Shown: one piece after another, positions 24,305 through 32,071 of the stretch | How the letters are laid out: the number at the start of each line of letters is the position of its first letter | Numbering within the stretch: the stretch's first letter is position 1 | DNA from: DASYAE01 sp036501535 | GTDB lineage: Bacteria > Actinomycetota > Actinomycetes > Streptomycetales > Catenulisporaceae | DNA length: 40,503 bases | NCBI GenBank assembly: GCA_036501535.1 | Contig: DASYAE010000267.1 | Location: 1-40,503, forward strand | Direction: 5' to 3' | The notes under the pieces: model-generated | Seen by the model: only the letters and a program-made list of their open reading frames with translations | The model's database searches: none | Told to the model about the DNA's origin: nothing | Program-made: the position numbers and the translations under genes

Positions 24305-24315
24305 CGAAAGTTTCG
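24305..24315. promoter_or_regulatory. Xylan-regulon-type operator, proximal copy
   Basis: CGAAAGTTTCG is a palindrome of the CGAAA-N-TTTCG type reported as the binding site of LacI-family xylan/xylo-oligosaccharide regulators in Streptomyces. It lies 85 bp upstream of the xylanase start, where it could overlap the promoter. Confidence 0.65.
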
Positions 24316-24448
24316 GAGCTGCGACCGTAAGGGTTAGGCGCAAAATAGGCATGCTGACCGGTGCTGTCAACGGCTGGAGGCGAAGACTTGAAGCCCTTTT
24401 GCTGGACCAGTGAGGCATCGCAGGTCGCGGACCGTGCGGCCAGGTTTT

Positions 24449-24459
24449 CGAAAGTTTCG
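24449..24459. promoter_or_regulatory. Xylan-regulon-type operator, distal copy
   Basis: A second identical CGAAAGTTTCG; the shared identity extends to a 14-mer (24303-24316 and 24447-24460). Centres are 144 bp apart, compatible with DNA looping between the sites. Confidence 0.6.
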
Positions 24460-24514
24460 GCGGGAAACCGTCGCACGCGAGTATTCTCGCCGCGCGATAC
24501 GGGCTGCGGGATAC

Positions 24515-24538
24515 GGCATATCGGATGGCATATCGGAT
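24515..24538. repeat. 12-bp tandem repeat
   Basis: GGCATATCGGAT occurs twice in direct succession (24515-24526, 24527-24538), in an AT-richer patch between the xylanase promoter region and the mutase terminator. Confidence 0.8.
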
Positions 24539-24556
24539 ACCGCCGGACCGTGCCGG

Positions 24557-24576
24557 CCGGTCGGTCAGCCGACCGG
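24557..24576 (-). terminator. Possible terminator of the phosphoglycerate mutase gene
   Basis: CCGGTCGG-TCAG-CCGACCGG, an 8-bp stem 41 nt past the minus-strand stop codon. Confidence 0.45.
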
Positions 24577-24616
24577 ACGACCGACGGCCGGGGCGCGGAG
24601 CCGGCCACCGCCTTCC

Positions 24617-25360
24617 CTAAAGCCCCTGATTCGCTACCGCTTCGGCGCCCTCGGCCGCGGCCTGCGGGTCCAGATACCGGCCGCCGCGCTCCAGTGGCGC
24701 CATGTCGTCGTCGAGGTCGTAGACCAGCGGGGTGCCGGTCGGGATGTTCAGCTCCAGCAGCTCCGGCTCGCCGAGCCGGTCGAGGTGCGCGACCAGCGCC
24801 CGCAGCGAGTTGCTGTGCGCGGCGACCAGCACCGTCCGGCCTGCGCGCAGATCCGGCACGATGGCGTCGTACCAGTACGGGAGCAACCGCCGCGTGACAT
24901 CGGCCAATGACTCGGCGCGCGGGATCGCGTCGCGGGGCAGCTCCGCATAGCGCTGATCGTTCGAGATCTGCCACGCGTCGTCCGGCCCGGCCGGCGGCGG
25001 GGGCGCGTCGTACGAACGACGCCAGAGTCGGAACAACTCGTCGCCGTACTGCTCGCGGACCGCCTTCTTGTCCTTGCCCTGCAGCGCCCCGTAGTGCCGC
25101 TCGTTGAGCCGCCAGTGGTGCGCGGCCGGAACCCAGGCCCGGCCGGCGGCCTCGAGCGCAAGCGAGCCGGTGCGCACCGCGCGGGTCAGCACCGAGGTGT
25201 GCGCCGAGTCGGGCAGCAGCCCGGCATCCTGAAGCTGCCGTCCGGCGGTGCGCGCCTGCTCCTCGCCGAGCGGGGTCAGATCGACGTCGATCCATCCGGC
25301 GAACAGGTTCTCGGCATTCCACGCGCTGTCGCCGTGGCGCAGCAGGATCAGCGTCTTCAC
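24617..25360 (-). CDS. gpmA: 2,3-bisphosphoglycerate-dependent phosphoglycerate mutase
   Basis: 247 residues from GTG 25360, the usual GpmA length. It interconverts 3- and 2-phosphoglycerate in glycolysis. Marks: LILLRHGDSAWNAENLFAGW with the phospho-acceptor His, LTPLGEEQA, WRLNERHYGALQGKDK with the catalytic Glu, and VLVAAHSNSLRALV with the second His. That last motif has Ser where the family usually has Gly (HGNS). The ribosome-binding site (AAGGGTGG) is rather distant, and ATG 25387 is a poorer alternative. Divergent from the pseudogene at 25443. Confidence 0.92.
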   Translation of the reverse strand: MKTLILLRHGDSAWNAENLFAGWIDVDLTPLGEEQARTAGRQLQDAGLLPDSAHTSVLTRAVRTGSLALEAAGRAWVPAAHHWRLNERHYGALQGKDKKAVREQYGDELFRLWRRSYDAPPPPAGPDDAWQISNDQRYAELPRDAIPRAESLADVTRRLLPYWYDAIVPDLRAGRTVLVAAHSNSLRALVAHLDRLGEPELLELNIPTGTPLVYDLDDDMAPLERGGRYLDPQAAAEGAEAVANQGL

Positions 25361-25430
25361 GTGTCGTCGACCACCCTTCGCGATCATTCTCCCGCAGGCC
25401 CGTCGGGAGAACGCTGTCGGCTCGCCTCGC

Positions 25431-25436
25431 TATGCT
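25431..25436 (+). promoter_or_regulatory. -10 box TATGCT for a leaderless transcript
   Basis: TATGCT lies 6 nt before GTG 25443, matching the leaderless arrangement seen before the GNAT gene. No Shine-Dalgarno sequence. Confidence 0.45.
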
Positions 25437-25442
25437 CGGCCG

Positions 25443-25962
25443 GTGACCGAGTCGACGACGGGGCCGGTGGTCGGCTCGGCGGTCGGCGATGCGCTCGGCG
25501 CGCCGTTCGAGTTCGGCCCGGCCGGCGCACTGTCCAAGCGCTTTCCCGGCGGCGCGGCGCAGGACGAAATGCGCGGATCCACTCTCAGGCATCGAGGATG
25601 CGTTGGCCGCCGTGCGGCCGGAGTACCGGGAGCGGTACGCGGTCGTCCTCGCACCGTCCTGGGAGCCGAGATTCGCGACCGAGTTCAACGGTGCGGTGTG
25701 GCCCTGCCTCGGATGTGCCGTCTGGGCCGTGCGCGGGGCGGATTCGTTCGAGAGCGCGCTGCGCGCGGCGGTGGACGTCGGCGGGGATACGGACACTGTC
25801 GCGGCGGTGGCCGGAGCGCTGGCCGGAGCGCGGTACGGGATCGACGCCGTCCCGGAACGCTGGATCAGGGCCCTGCACGTTCCGGTTCCCGGCTGGCAGG
25901 ACAGGGTTCTGCGTGCGCGGGACCTGGGCGAGCTCGCGTCGAGGCTGTTCCAGCGGTCATAG
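25443..25962 (+). pseudogene. ADP-ribosylglycohydrolase, internally deleted and frameshifted
   Basis: From GTG 25443 one frame reads TGPVVGSAVGDALGAPFEFG and then AQDEM, the start of an ADP-ribosylglycohydrolase. At about 25575-25600 similarity jumps to another frame, which supplies the family's C-terminus: FNGAVWPCLGCAVWAV, FESALRAAVDVGGDTDTVAAVAGALAGA (broken by G), and AVPERWIRALHVP. The whole is about 170 codons against roughly 300 in intact relatives. The middle, including the WTDDT metal-binding segment, is missing. Intact enzymes remove ADP-ribose from proteins or other targets using two Mg ions. This copy should be inactive. Confidence 0.8.
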
Positions 25963-25986
25963 TCGAGCGCGCATGCTGGCCGGGGC

Positions 25987-26013
25987 GGCCGCCGGGCATG
26001 ATGCCCGACGGCC
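25987..26013 (-). terminator. Terminator of the quinone oxidoreductase-like gene
   Basis: 12-nt arms at 25987-25998 and 26002-26013 pair with one mismatch, 56 nt past the minus-strand stop codon. It may also end transcription of the pseudogene. Confidence 0.55.
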
Positions 26014-26069
26014 GGCGAGCACCGCGGCTTTATGACACTGCTACTGCTTGCTTCTGTGAGCTTCTGCGC

Positions 26070-26987
26070 TCAGGGCAGCAGGACGATCTTGCCTCGGGTG
26101 TGGCCCTGCTCGAGCTGCTGGTAGGCGGCGCGGACCTGGTTGAGCGGGAAGGTGGCGGCGATCGGGACTTCGAGGGCGCCGTCGGCGACCAGGGCGGCCA
26201 GTTCGGCGAGGACGTCGGTGGTGGCCGCTGCTGCCGAGCCCTCGGCCTTCACGCCGTACTGCTGGACTGCGGCGAAGTCGGCGATCGTGTCGATGCGGTG
26301 CGGGGCGACGCCCAGGTCGATCGCGAGCTTCACGTAGCCGTCGCCGTGCGTGTCGATGAAGGCGTCGATCCGGTCGGTCGCCTTGCGCAGGCGGTCGGCC
26401 AGGTCGTCGCCGTATTCGATCGGGGTGGCGCCGTGGGCGGCGAGCCAGTCGTGGTTCGCCGGTCCGGCGATGCCGATCACCTTCGCGTCGGCCCGGCGGG
26501 CGAGCTGGACGACCAGCGAGCCGACTCCGCCGGCCGCTCCGGAGACCACGACCGTGTCGCCCGCCTTCAGGCTCACGGCGCGCACTGCCGCGTATGCCGT
26601 CGTGCCGGCTACGTACAGCGCGCCGGCGACCTCCCAGGAGACGTTCGGCGGCTTCGGCGTCAGGTCGGCCGCCCCGGCGATCACGTACTCGGCGTGCGCG
26701 GCGCGCCGGTCGGTGAAGCCGATCACCTCGTCGCCGACCGCGAAGGCGGTGACTGCGGGGCCGAGCTTCTGCACGGTCCCGGCCAGGTCGCTGCCCTCGC
26801 CGGAGGGGAAGGTGGCCGGCCAGCGGTCGTGCAGCGCGCCCTGCCGGATCTTCGCCTCGCCCGGATTGATCGACGTCGCCCGGACCCTGACCAAGACCTC
26901 TCCCTCGGCCGGCTCGGGTGTGGGCACGTCCACCACCTGCAGGACGTCGGTCTCGCCGTACTCGTTGAACCGCACTGCTTTAGGCAC
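26070..26987 (-). CDS. NADP-dependent oxidoreductase (zeta-crystallin/quinone reductase-like MDR)
   Basis: 305 residues of the medium-chain dehydrogenase family without the catalytic or structural zinc ligands. It has MPKAVRFNEYGETDVLQVVDVP, FPSGEGSDLAGTVQKLGP, and the nucleotide-binding VVVSGAAGGVGSLVVQLA, ending with AAYQQLEQGHTRGKIVL. Such proteins reduce quinones or activated enones using NADPH. GTG 26987 has AAGGAG 7 nt upstream. Same strand as doxX further upstream, but a long hairpin separates them. Confidence 0.9.
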   Translation of the reverse strand: MPKAVRFNEYGETDVLQVVDVPTPEPAEGEVLVRVRATSINPGEAKIRQGALHDRWPATFPSGEGSDLAGTVQKLGPAVTAFAVGDEVIGFTDRRAAHAEYVIAGAADLTPKPPNVSWEVAGALYVAGTTAYAAVRAVSLKAGDTVVVSGAAGGVGSLVVQLARRADAKVIGIAGPANHDWLAAHGATPIEYGDDLADRLRKATDRIDAFIDTHGDGYVKLAIDLGVAPHRIDTIADFAAVQQYGVKAEGSAAAATTDVLAELAALVADGALEVPIAATFPLNQVRAAYQQLEQGHTRGKIVLLP

Positions 26988-27313
26988 GCTGCGCTCCTTG
27001 GTTGCCGTAGACGACTACATCGGCTGCAACAGGCGCTGCGGCATAGCTATGCCATCTGAGCTAGGAATTCTGCCGAATAGGTGACAAAGAGCACGTTGCT
27101 CGGCGCTAAGGCCCTTACCTTGCAGCCCGCCTGCGGGAACCAGGCGCCGGGTTCCGGCAGGCGGCTGCGTGGGCGCGCACAATGGAAGGAGGCCGTCGTC
27201 GGCTTCCCCGCACATGAGAGCCCGTAGGTGGGTATCGCGTCAGTGCGTCATCGCGGCGCTGCGAGGACGGGACGCTGCCCTGGTGGTTCGTTCGGTCCCG
27301 GAACCGCGCAGCG
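26988..27313. other. Intergenic region, no gene recognised
   Basis: Contains the hairpin at 27122-27168 and probably the oxidoreductase promoter. Short frames here are Arg-rich and not gene-like. Confidence 0.5.
27122..27168 (-). terminator. Long hairpin downstream of doxX
   Basis: 20-nt and 19-nt arms (27122-27141, 27150-27168) pair almost completely, with one bulge and one mismatch, around an 8-nt loop. It lies 146 nt past the doxX stop, so it may be a terminator or an attenuator-like structure in front of the oxidoreductase. Confidence 0.55.
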
Positions 27314-27781
27314 TCACGCCGCCGCGGCCGCGTCCGCGGTGGTGTCGGCGTCGCTGCCGGTGTCCGAGCCGCGCATGCGCTTGATCATCGCGTCGAGCGA
27401 GAGCGGGCCCGGACCGAGGATCGCGACCATCAGGAAGGCCCAGGAGAACATCGCGGCCGGCTCGCCGCCGTTCTCGATCGGCAGCAGGGCGTGCGGCTGG
27501 TGCACCGTGAAATACGCGTACGCCATGGCGCCGGAGCACAGCACCGCGGCCGGCCGGGTGGCCAGGCCGGCCAGCACCAGGACGCCGCAGACCAGCTGGA
27601 TCAGGGCGGCGGTGCCGCCCGGCCAGTGGAAGGGCGAGATGGAGGTGCCGTGGCCGAGCGGCCCGCCGAACACCCCGAACAGCGTCGAGGCACCGTGGCA
27701 GGCCATGAGCAGGCCGATCACGATCCGGTAGACCGAGAGGGCGTGGCGGTCGAGCCGGCGGAACGATTCGAGCATTCGCAT
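27314..27781 (-). CDS. DoxX family membrane protein
   Basis: 155 residues with four hydrophobic helices typical of DoxX: SVYRIVIGLLMACHGASTLF, ALIQLVCGVLVLAGLA, AVLCSGAMAYAYF and AMFSWAFLMVAILG. The acidic and Ala-rich tail (SDTGSDADTTADAAAAA) is low-complexity. DoxX proteins are small membrane proteins tied to redox or thiol homeostasis in mycobacteria, with no settled enzymatic function. ATG 27781 or 27775 could start it; neither has a strong ribosome-binding site. Confidence 0.88.
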   Translation of the reverse strand: MRMLESFRRLDRHALSVYRIVIGLLMACHGASTLFGVFGGPLGHGTSISPFHWPGGTAALIQLVCGVLVLAGLATRPAAVLCSGAMAYAYFTVHQPHALLPIENGGEPAAMFSWAFLMVAILGPGPLSLDAMIKRMRGSDTGSDADTTADAAAAA

Positions 27782-28163
27782 GCTGGTTCACCGTCTTCAA
27801 AGGACAGGTCCGCCCGGCGTTCCGGCGGACAGCGGTTGATTGCGCGCGCCGGGTCGGTGGCTTCGGAGCGTGACCGGTCCGGCACCGACGGAACGGGGTG
27901 ATACGAATGCTGGTTCAGTGGCCCTGAGTTAAAGCAGTGTTACGCGGTGTCGCGTGAGGCGCGTTGGCCACGTGAGTACTCTGCTTTCCCCGTATGCATC
28001 ACAGATCTCTTTGCTCACTTGCGCCACAGGCGCATGTCAGCAGGCTATTTGTCGGTGTTATGTGGATCGTGGTGGCGAGTGAGCATTGCTGGAACTAGTA
28101 CGGGTAAAGCTGGTTTATGCCGTTCTAGGGAGAAACTTTCACATGGGCCGGGCAAAGCACGCG
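27782..28163. other. AT-richer gene-free region upstream of doxX
   Basis: No gene seen. ATGCTGGTTCA occurs at 27780-27790 (overlapping the doxX start) and again at 27907-27917. GAAACTTTCAC occurs at 28132-28142. Composition is clearly lower in GC than the neighbours, which suggests regulatory or acquired DNA. Confidence 0.45.
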
Positions 28164-28205
28164 CGCCGGCCGGGCGGGTCCCGGAGGGGATCCGCCCGGC
28201 CGGCG
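28164..28205 (-). terminator. Terminator of the secreted-protein gene
   Basis: A perfect 14-bp stem (28164-28177 with 28192-28205), 38 nt past the minus-strand stop at 28243. Confidence 0.75.
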
Positions 28206-28242
28206 GTGATCTCGATCGGCCGTGCTGTATCAGCTTATTAAA

Positions 28243-28878
28243 TTAGTTCACCGTCACGGCCGGGTCGCCGGTCATCGAGGTGTCCTCGACCGGTGAGTAG
28301 GTGGCCGTGTATCCGCCCGTCGTGGGGCAGACGGTGGAGGAGCCGGTCTGCCTCGTGACGGTCGCGTCGCTGAAGACGATCGCGTTCGAGGAGTTGACGA
28401 CCTGCGCGACCAGCGTGCCCGAGTAGATGCAGGTGACCCGGCCGAGGACGGTGCCGAGCACCACGGTGACCGACGGTGTGATGGTCAGGGTCAGGCTCGA
28501 GTCGTCCACGCTCGCGATCGGCGTGTTGCCCGAGGTCAGGCCGACGCTCTGGACCGAGGTCGTGCCGGCGATCGTGCTCTTGCAGGTGCTGGCGGTGGCG
28601 CTGAGCGATGTGACCTGCTCGGTCGCCGTGCCGGGCGCCGCCGGGTTGGACTGCACGTTGGAGGTGAAGGCCGCCTGGGTGCAGGTGATCGAGCCGGCGG
28701 ACGTGGACAGCACGGCACTGGTCGAGCTGCCGGTGACGGTGTCGCCGGGGCTGCCGGCGACGACGTTGTTGCCGCCTGCCGTCAGCACGTCGGTGGTGTC
28801 GGCCGAGGCGGGCACTGCCGCAAAGGCGGTCAGCACGGCCACGGCGGCCGCGGCGGGGATGAGGAGGAGCTTGCGCAT
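28243..28878 (-). CDS. Small secreted protein, function unknown
   Basis: 211 residues. A clear Sec signal peptide (MRKLLLIPAAAAVAVLTAFA, cleavage near ASA-D at about 27). The mature part is Ser/Thr/Val-rich with alternating hydrophobic residues, suggesting an all-beta domain. It has four cysteines (SITCTQ, STCKST, RVTCIYS, STVCPTT) that could form two disulfides. A good ribosome-binding site (AAGGTGA) precedes ATG 28878. It lies 117 bp downstream of another secreted-protein gene on the same strand. Not recognised beyond being a typical actinobacterial exported protein. Confidence 0.78.
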   Translation of the reverse strand: MRKLLLIPAAAAVAVLTAFAAVPASADTTDVLTAGGNNVVAGSPGDTVTGSSTSAVLSTSAGSITCTQAAFTSNVQSNPAAPGTATEQVTSLSATASTCKSTIAGTTSVQSVGLTSGNTPIASVDDSSLTLTITPSVTVVLGTVLGRVTCIYSGTLVAQVVNSSNAIVFSDATVTRQTGSSTVCPTTGGYTATYSPVEDTSMTGDPAVTVN

Positions 28879-28995
28879 GTACCGGTCACCTTCTCTGACG
28901 CGTGGTCAGGTTGTACTTCCTGGTCTCACTCGTACTCTCTATTGACAGGGTCCATATATCGCGGCCGCGCGCGGCTGCCGCGCCCGTCCCGTTCC

Positions 28996-29997
28996 CTATT
29001 CGGAGGCTGCGATCGCCGAGGACAGGTCGGCGGCGCTGGAGTCGATCGCGATCGAGGCGCTCACGTTGCTGAACTGGACGGTGTTGTGGCCGGCCGCGGA
29101 GGGCAGGCCGAACAGCGCGTCGACGATCCCGTCGAAGGCCCCGAACAGGCCGCAGCCGGAGGCGCCGGGCACCGCGGCCGAGTTGTCCACCAGGCTCGCC
29201 CCGCTGAATCCGAGCACCGCGTCACCGAACCCGTTCGGGTCCGGACTGACGTTGATGGTGCCGGGGTTGCCGGAGATCGGCTTGTTCGGCGCCGGCGGGC
29301 TGGTGGTACCGCTGGTCGGCTGCAGGAGCACCGGCGCGCTGTTCGAGCCGACGTAGCAGTTCGGGCCGAGGAAGACGTTCTCCAGGTGCAGCTTGATCGG
29401 CAGGTCGAACAGCGGGTAGTTCTCGCCGGCGGCCAGCGGCGCGAAGTTCGTGATCGGCCCGGCCAGCTCGATCTGGGTGATCGCGCTGGTCACGCCCGGC
29501 CAGAAGTTGGCCAGGCCGGGGATCGGCACGTCGATCGGGCTCGCGGTCAGCTCGGCGCCGCCGACCGGCGCGACGGTGGAGAAGATGTTCGCGACGTTGC
29601 CGTCCGGGAAGCTGACGGTCGGTCCGTTGTTCTCCCAGTAGACGCCGAACGCCACGGTGATCGGGGAGGAGGCCGGGATCTGCACGACCGTGCTGCCGAT
29701 GGTGAAGCTGCCGCCGGACACGGTGGACACGGTGCAGCCGACCTCGGCGTCGTTCGCGTTGTTCAGCGCCGCGGCCTTCAGCGGGCAGGTGCCCATGCCG
29801 GCGTAGATCCCGGTGGGCGCGCCGGCCGCGGCGGCAGAGCCCGCACACAGGGTCGTGGCGAGCAGCGCGGCGGCCGGGACGCAGCCGAGTTGCGCGATGC
29901 GGCTCAGGCGCGGCCGCCGGTTCCCCGGCCCGGCCGGCTCCGCGCCGCGGCCGCCCATGTCTCTGAAGGGGACGCGGAATGGGCGCAGTGGACTCAT
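28996..29997 (-). CDS. Conserved actinobacterial secreted protein of unknown function
   Basis: 333 residues from ATG 29997 (AAGGAG about 11 nt upstream; the frame is open further to 30183). After a ~35-residue polar leader comes a signal core (GCVPAAALLATTLCAGSAAAA). The mature part has features I recognise from a widespread but uncharacterised actinomycete secreted family: VGCTVSTVSGGSFTIGS, ENVFLGPNCYVGS, TTSPPAPN and GLPSAAGHNTVQFS. Four cysteines remain after cleavage. Predicted mostly beta. It is divergent from the TetR gene at 30286 with a shared 288-bp control region, suggesting common regulation. Confidence 0.8.
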   Translation of the reverse strand: MSPLRPFRVPFRDMGGRGAEPAGPGNRRPRLSRIAQLGCVPAAALLATTLCAGSAAAAGAPTGIYAGMGTCPLKAAALNNANDAEVGCTVSTVSGGSFTIGSTVVQIPASSPITVAFGVYWENNGPTVSFPDGNVANIFSTVAPVGGAELTASPIDVPIPGLANFWPGVTSAITQIELAGPITNFAPLAAGENYPLFDLPIKLHLENVFLGPNCYVGSNSAPVLLQPTSGTTSPPAPNKPISGNPGTINVSPDPNGFGDAVLGFSGASLVDNSAAVPGASGCGLFGAFDGIVDALFGLPSAAGHNTVQFSNVSASIAIDSSAADLSSAIAASE

Positions 29998-30212
29998 ACC
30001 TGTCGAGGCTCCTTGGTCGGGGAACGGCCCGCGGGCCGTTCGCGGGGACAGATCGCACAGCCTTCGCACGGTCTTGATGCGCACTGACTTCGCGCTGCAG
30101 AGGGCGGGCCGATGGTGGGATCGCCGGCCGCGCCGCACCCGAAGACCAGTGACGTGATGATCAGCGCGCCGGCCGCAGGCCAAGATCGATCAGCGTGCTG
30201 ATCCGTAACCGA

Positions 30213-30241
30213 TTGGAAACGAAACCCTCGGGAGTTATAAT
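30213..30241 (+). promoter_or_regulatory. Promoter of the TetR gene
   Basis: TTGGAA (30213-30218), a 17-nt spacer and a perfect TATAAT (30236-30241). The ribosome-binding site GGAGG is at 30271-30275, ahead of ATG 30286. Leader of about 38 nt. Confidence 0.65.
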
Positions 30242-30253
30242 CCCGTCGGGATT
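30239..30253. promoter_or_regulatory. Candidate TetR operator palindrome
   Basis: AATCCCG-T-CGGGATT is a perfect inverted repeat with 7-bp arms. It overlaps the -10 box and the expected transcription start of the TetR gene, the classic location for autorepression. It may also act on the divergent secreted-protein gene. Confidence 0.6.
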
Positions 30254-30285
30254 CCAGCGTCAAGGTCCCGGGAGGACATTCTTCG

Positions 30286-31173
30286 ATGTCTGCCGAATCT
30301 GTTACCGCACCCGCATCACAGATCCCTCACGCAGCAGGCGCCATACGGGCACCGTCCGCCCCGCCTGCGCCGTCCGAGCAGGTGCCGCTGCCCGGCGCCA
30401 GGCACGGCCGCGACCCGGCCCGCGCGATCAAGCGCGGCCCGAGCCGGGTGCCGCCGGAGCAGGTGGCGGCGACCCAGCGCGACCGGCTCTACGACGGGCT
30501 CGTACACGCCGTCGCCGAGCACGGATACGCCAACGCGACGGTCAGCGACATCTGCCGCGCCGCCGGGGTGACCCGGCCCGCCTTCTACGTGCACTTCGAC
30601 GGGAAGGAGGATGCCTTCCTGGCCACCTACCGGCACGGCACCCGGGTCATGTTCCAGCTGATGGAATTCGAGCACGAACAGGGCCGCAGCTGGGCCGAGG
30701 GCACGGTCGGCTCGCTGCGCGTGCTGCTGGACGTGCTGGCCAGCGTGCCGACCTTCGCCACCATGGCGATCGTGGAGATCGAGGCGGTCGGCCCGGCCGC
30801 CCGGCGCGAGCGGGAGGAGCTGCTGCGCCGGTTCGCCGGGTTCTTCGACGCCGCGCCGGCTCCGGCCGGCCCGGCGGCAGCGCCGTCCCCGGTCGAGCCG
30901 GCGATGCTGTTCGAGCTGCTGGTCGGCGGGGTGTACGCGGCGATCTACCGGCAGGTGGCGGCGGGCCGCTCGGCCGCGCTGCCGGAACTGCTGCCGGACC
31001 TGGTCTACTTCGTGCTCGCCCCGTTCCTCGGCGGCGAGGCGGCCGCCGCGGCGGCGGCCGGGCCCGGGCCGGCCGGCCAGCGCGTCGTCGCCCCCTGCGC
31101 CACCACCGACCCGCCGGGTGCGGACCCACCGGTGGACGGCGGGAGTCTTGACCCGCAGCCTACCGAGCAGTAA
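30286..31173 (+). CDS. TetR/AcrR family transcriptional regulator
   Basis: 295 residues. A ~55-residue disordered Pro/Ala-rich N-terminal extension precedes the TetR DNA-binding domain at about 62-112: QRDRLYDGLVHAVAEHGYA, then TVSDICRAAGVTRPAFYVHF with the recognition helix, then DGKEDAFLATY. The helical ligand domain runs to about 255, and a low-complexity Ala/Gly/Pro tail closes the protein. The ligand cannot be predicted. It lies between divergent secreted-protein genes and the downstream DUF6230/DUF6114 pair, and a palindrome in its own promoter suggests autoregulation. Confidence 0.9.
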   Translation: MSAESVTAPASQIPHAAGAIRAPSAPPAPSEQVPLPGARHGRDPARAIKRGPSRVPPEQVAATQRDRLYDGLVHAVAEHGYANATVSDICRAAGVTRPAFYVHFDGKEDAFLATYRHGTRVMFQLMEFEHEQGRSWAEGTVGSLRVLLDVLASVPTFATMAIVEIEAVGPAARREREELLRRFAGFFDAAPAPAGPAAAPSPVEPAMLFELLVGGVYAAIYRQVAAGRSAALPELLPDLVYFVLAPFLGGEAAAAAAAGPGPAGQRVVAPCATTDPPGADPPVDGGSLDPQPTEQ

Positions 31174-31407
31174 CTTTCCGGCGCCGCCTTTGTGCGCGCG
31201 CCGACCGGGGAGACGGACCAGCAGAACCCTGCTCGAAAGAGCACGGCGCAAGTGCAGACAGCAAGAGCGCAGATCTGATATCAAAATCCGGTGTTGCCGG
31301 GCAGCGCCGCTCGCAGACACCGGTCCGCACGAGCACCGCCCGCACCACGCACCGAGCACCGCGTCCCGCAGTCCACCGTTCAACGTCGAGCGATACAGGG
31401 AGTTGCC

Positions 31408-32064
31408 ATGGCCTCGTCCCAGACCGGAAGCGCGTCCGCCCGCGGCTCGTCCCGCGGCCGCAGCCGCGCGCGAACCGGCAAAGTGCGGCTGCGCCGCTTC
31501 GCCGCCCTGATGATCCCGTCCACCGCGGTGACCGGGCTCCTGGTCGTACTGACCGCTCAGGGGGCCCTCGCCGCGCAGTTCGCCATCTCGGGCATCCCGT
31601 TCGAGGTCACCGCCACCCAGCTGAAGGGCACCGGCTTCGAGCAGTACGGCTCCATCGACAACACCGCGCCGGGCAGCCCGAACCTGACCGCCGAGGGCGG
31701 CCAGCAGCTGGTGATGGTCTCCGTGATCGGCGACGCGACCCTGGTCAACATGTGCCAGAGCATCGACCTCGGCGGCATCTACCTGCACCTGAGCGCGGGC
31801 ACCGGCAGCACCGCGGTGCACGCCACCGACCTCGTGGCCGACTCGGACCAGCTCTCCGGCAACGCCTCGTTCGGCAACATCAACATCGGCCAGGACGCCA
31901 GCACGATGACCGAGGTGCCGGGCCAAGTCGGGCCGCTCGGCGACTTCGGCCAGCAGGCCGACACGGTGACCATCAACAACCTGCGCCAGGAGAACTACGC
32001 GACCACCGCCGCGCAGTTCACCCTGCCGGGCCTGAGCATGGACTTCGAGTCCAGCGGCTGCTGA
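31408..32064 (+). CDS. DUF6230 family protein (often mislabelled 'cholesterol esterase')
   Basis: 218 residues from ATG 31408 (GGGAG 6 nt upstream). A strongly basic Ser/Arg N-terminus (about 1-30) precedes one hydrophobic segment (FAALMIPSTAVTGLLVVLTA), a signal anchor or uncleaved signal. The outer part starts AQFAISGIPFEVTATQLKGTGF and includes VNMCQSIDLGGIYLHL, IGQDAS and a last-residue cysteine. This matches DUF6230, which in streptomycetes is found next to DUF6114 proteins. No lipase or esterase motif (GxSxG) is present, so I do not support an esterase call. Confidence 0.85.
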   Translation: MASSQTGSASARGSSRGRSRARTGKVRLRRFAALMIPSTAVTGLLVVLTAQGALAAQFAISGIPFEVTATQLKGTGFEQYGSIDNTAPGSPNLTAEGGQQLVMVSVIGDATLVNMCQSIDLGGIYLHLSAGTGSTAVHATDLVADSDQLSGNASFGNINIGQDASTMTEVPGQVGPLGDFGQQADTVTINNLRQENYATTAAQFTLPGLSMDFESSGC

Positions 32065-32071
32065 CCGATCC

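Larger units (their letters stand above)
24221..24616. other. Regulatory intergenic region upstream of the xylanase
   Basis: No gene seen in this 396-bp gap. It contains two operator palindromes, a 12-bp tandem repeat and a hairpin past the phosphoglycerate mutase gene, each listed separately. Confidence 0.6.

Noticed and set aside
23577..25796. A 739-codon minus-strand frame
   Set aside because: Spans the xylanase and gpmA in the wrong frame and crosses their intergenic control region.
31408..32064. Esterase function suggested by common 'cholesterol esterase' labels for this family
   Set aside because: No GxSxG nucleophile elbow or hydrolase fold pattern is visible.
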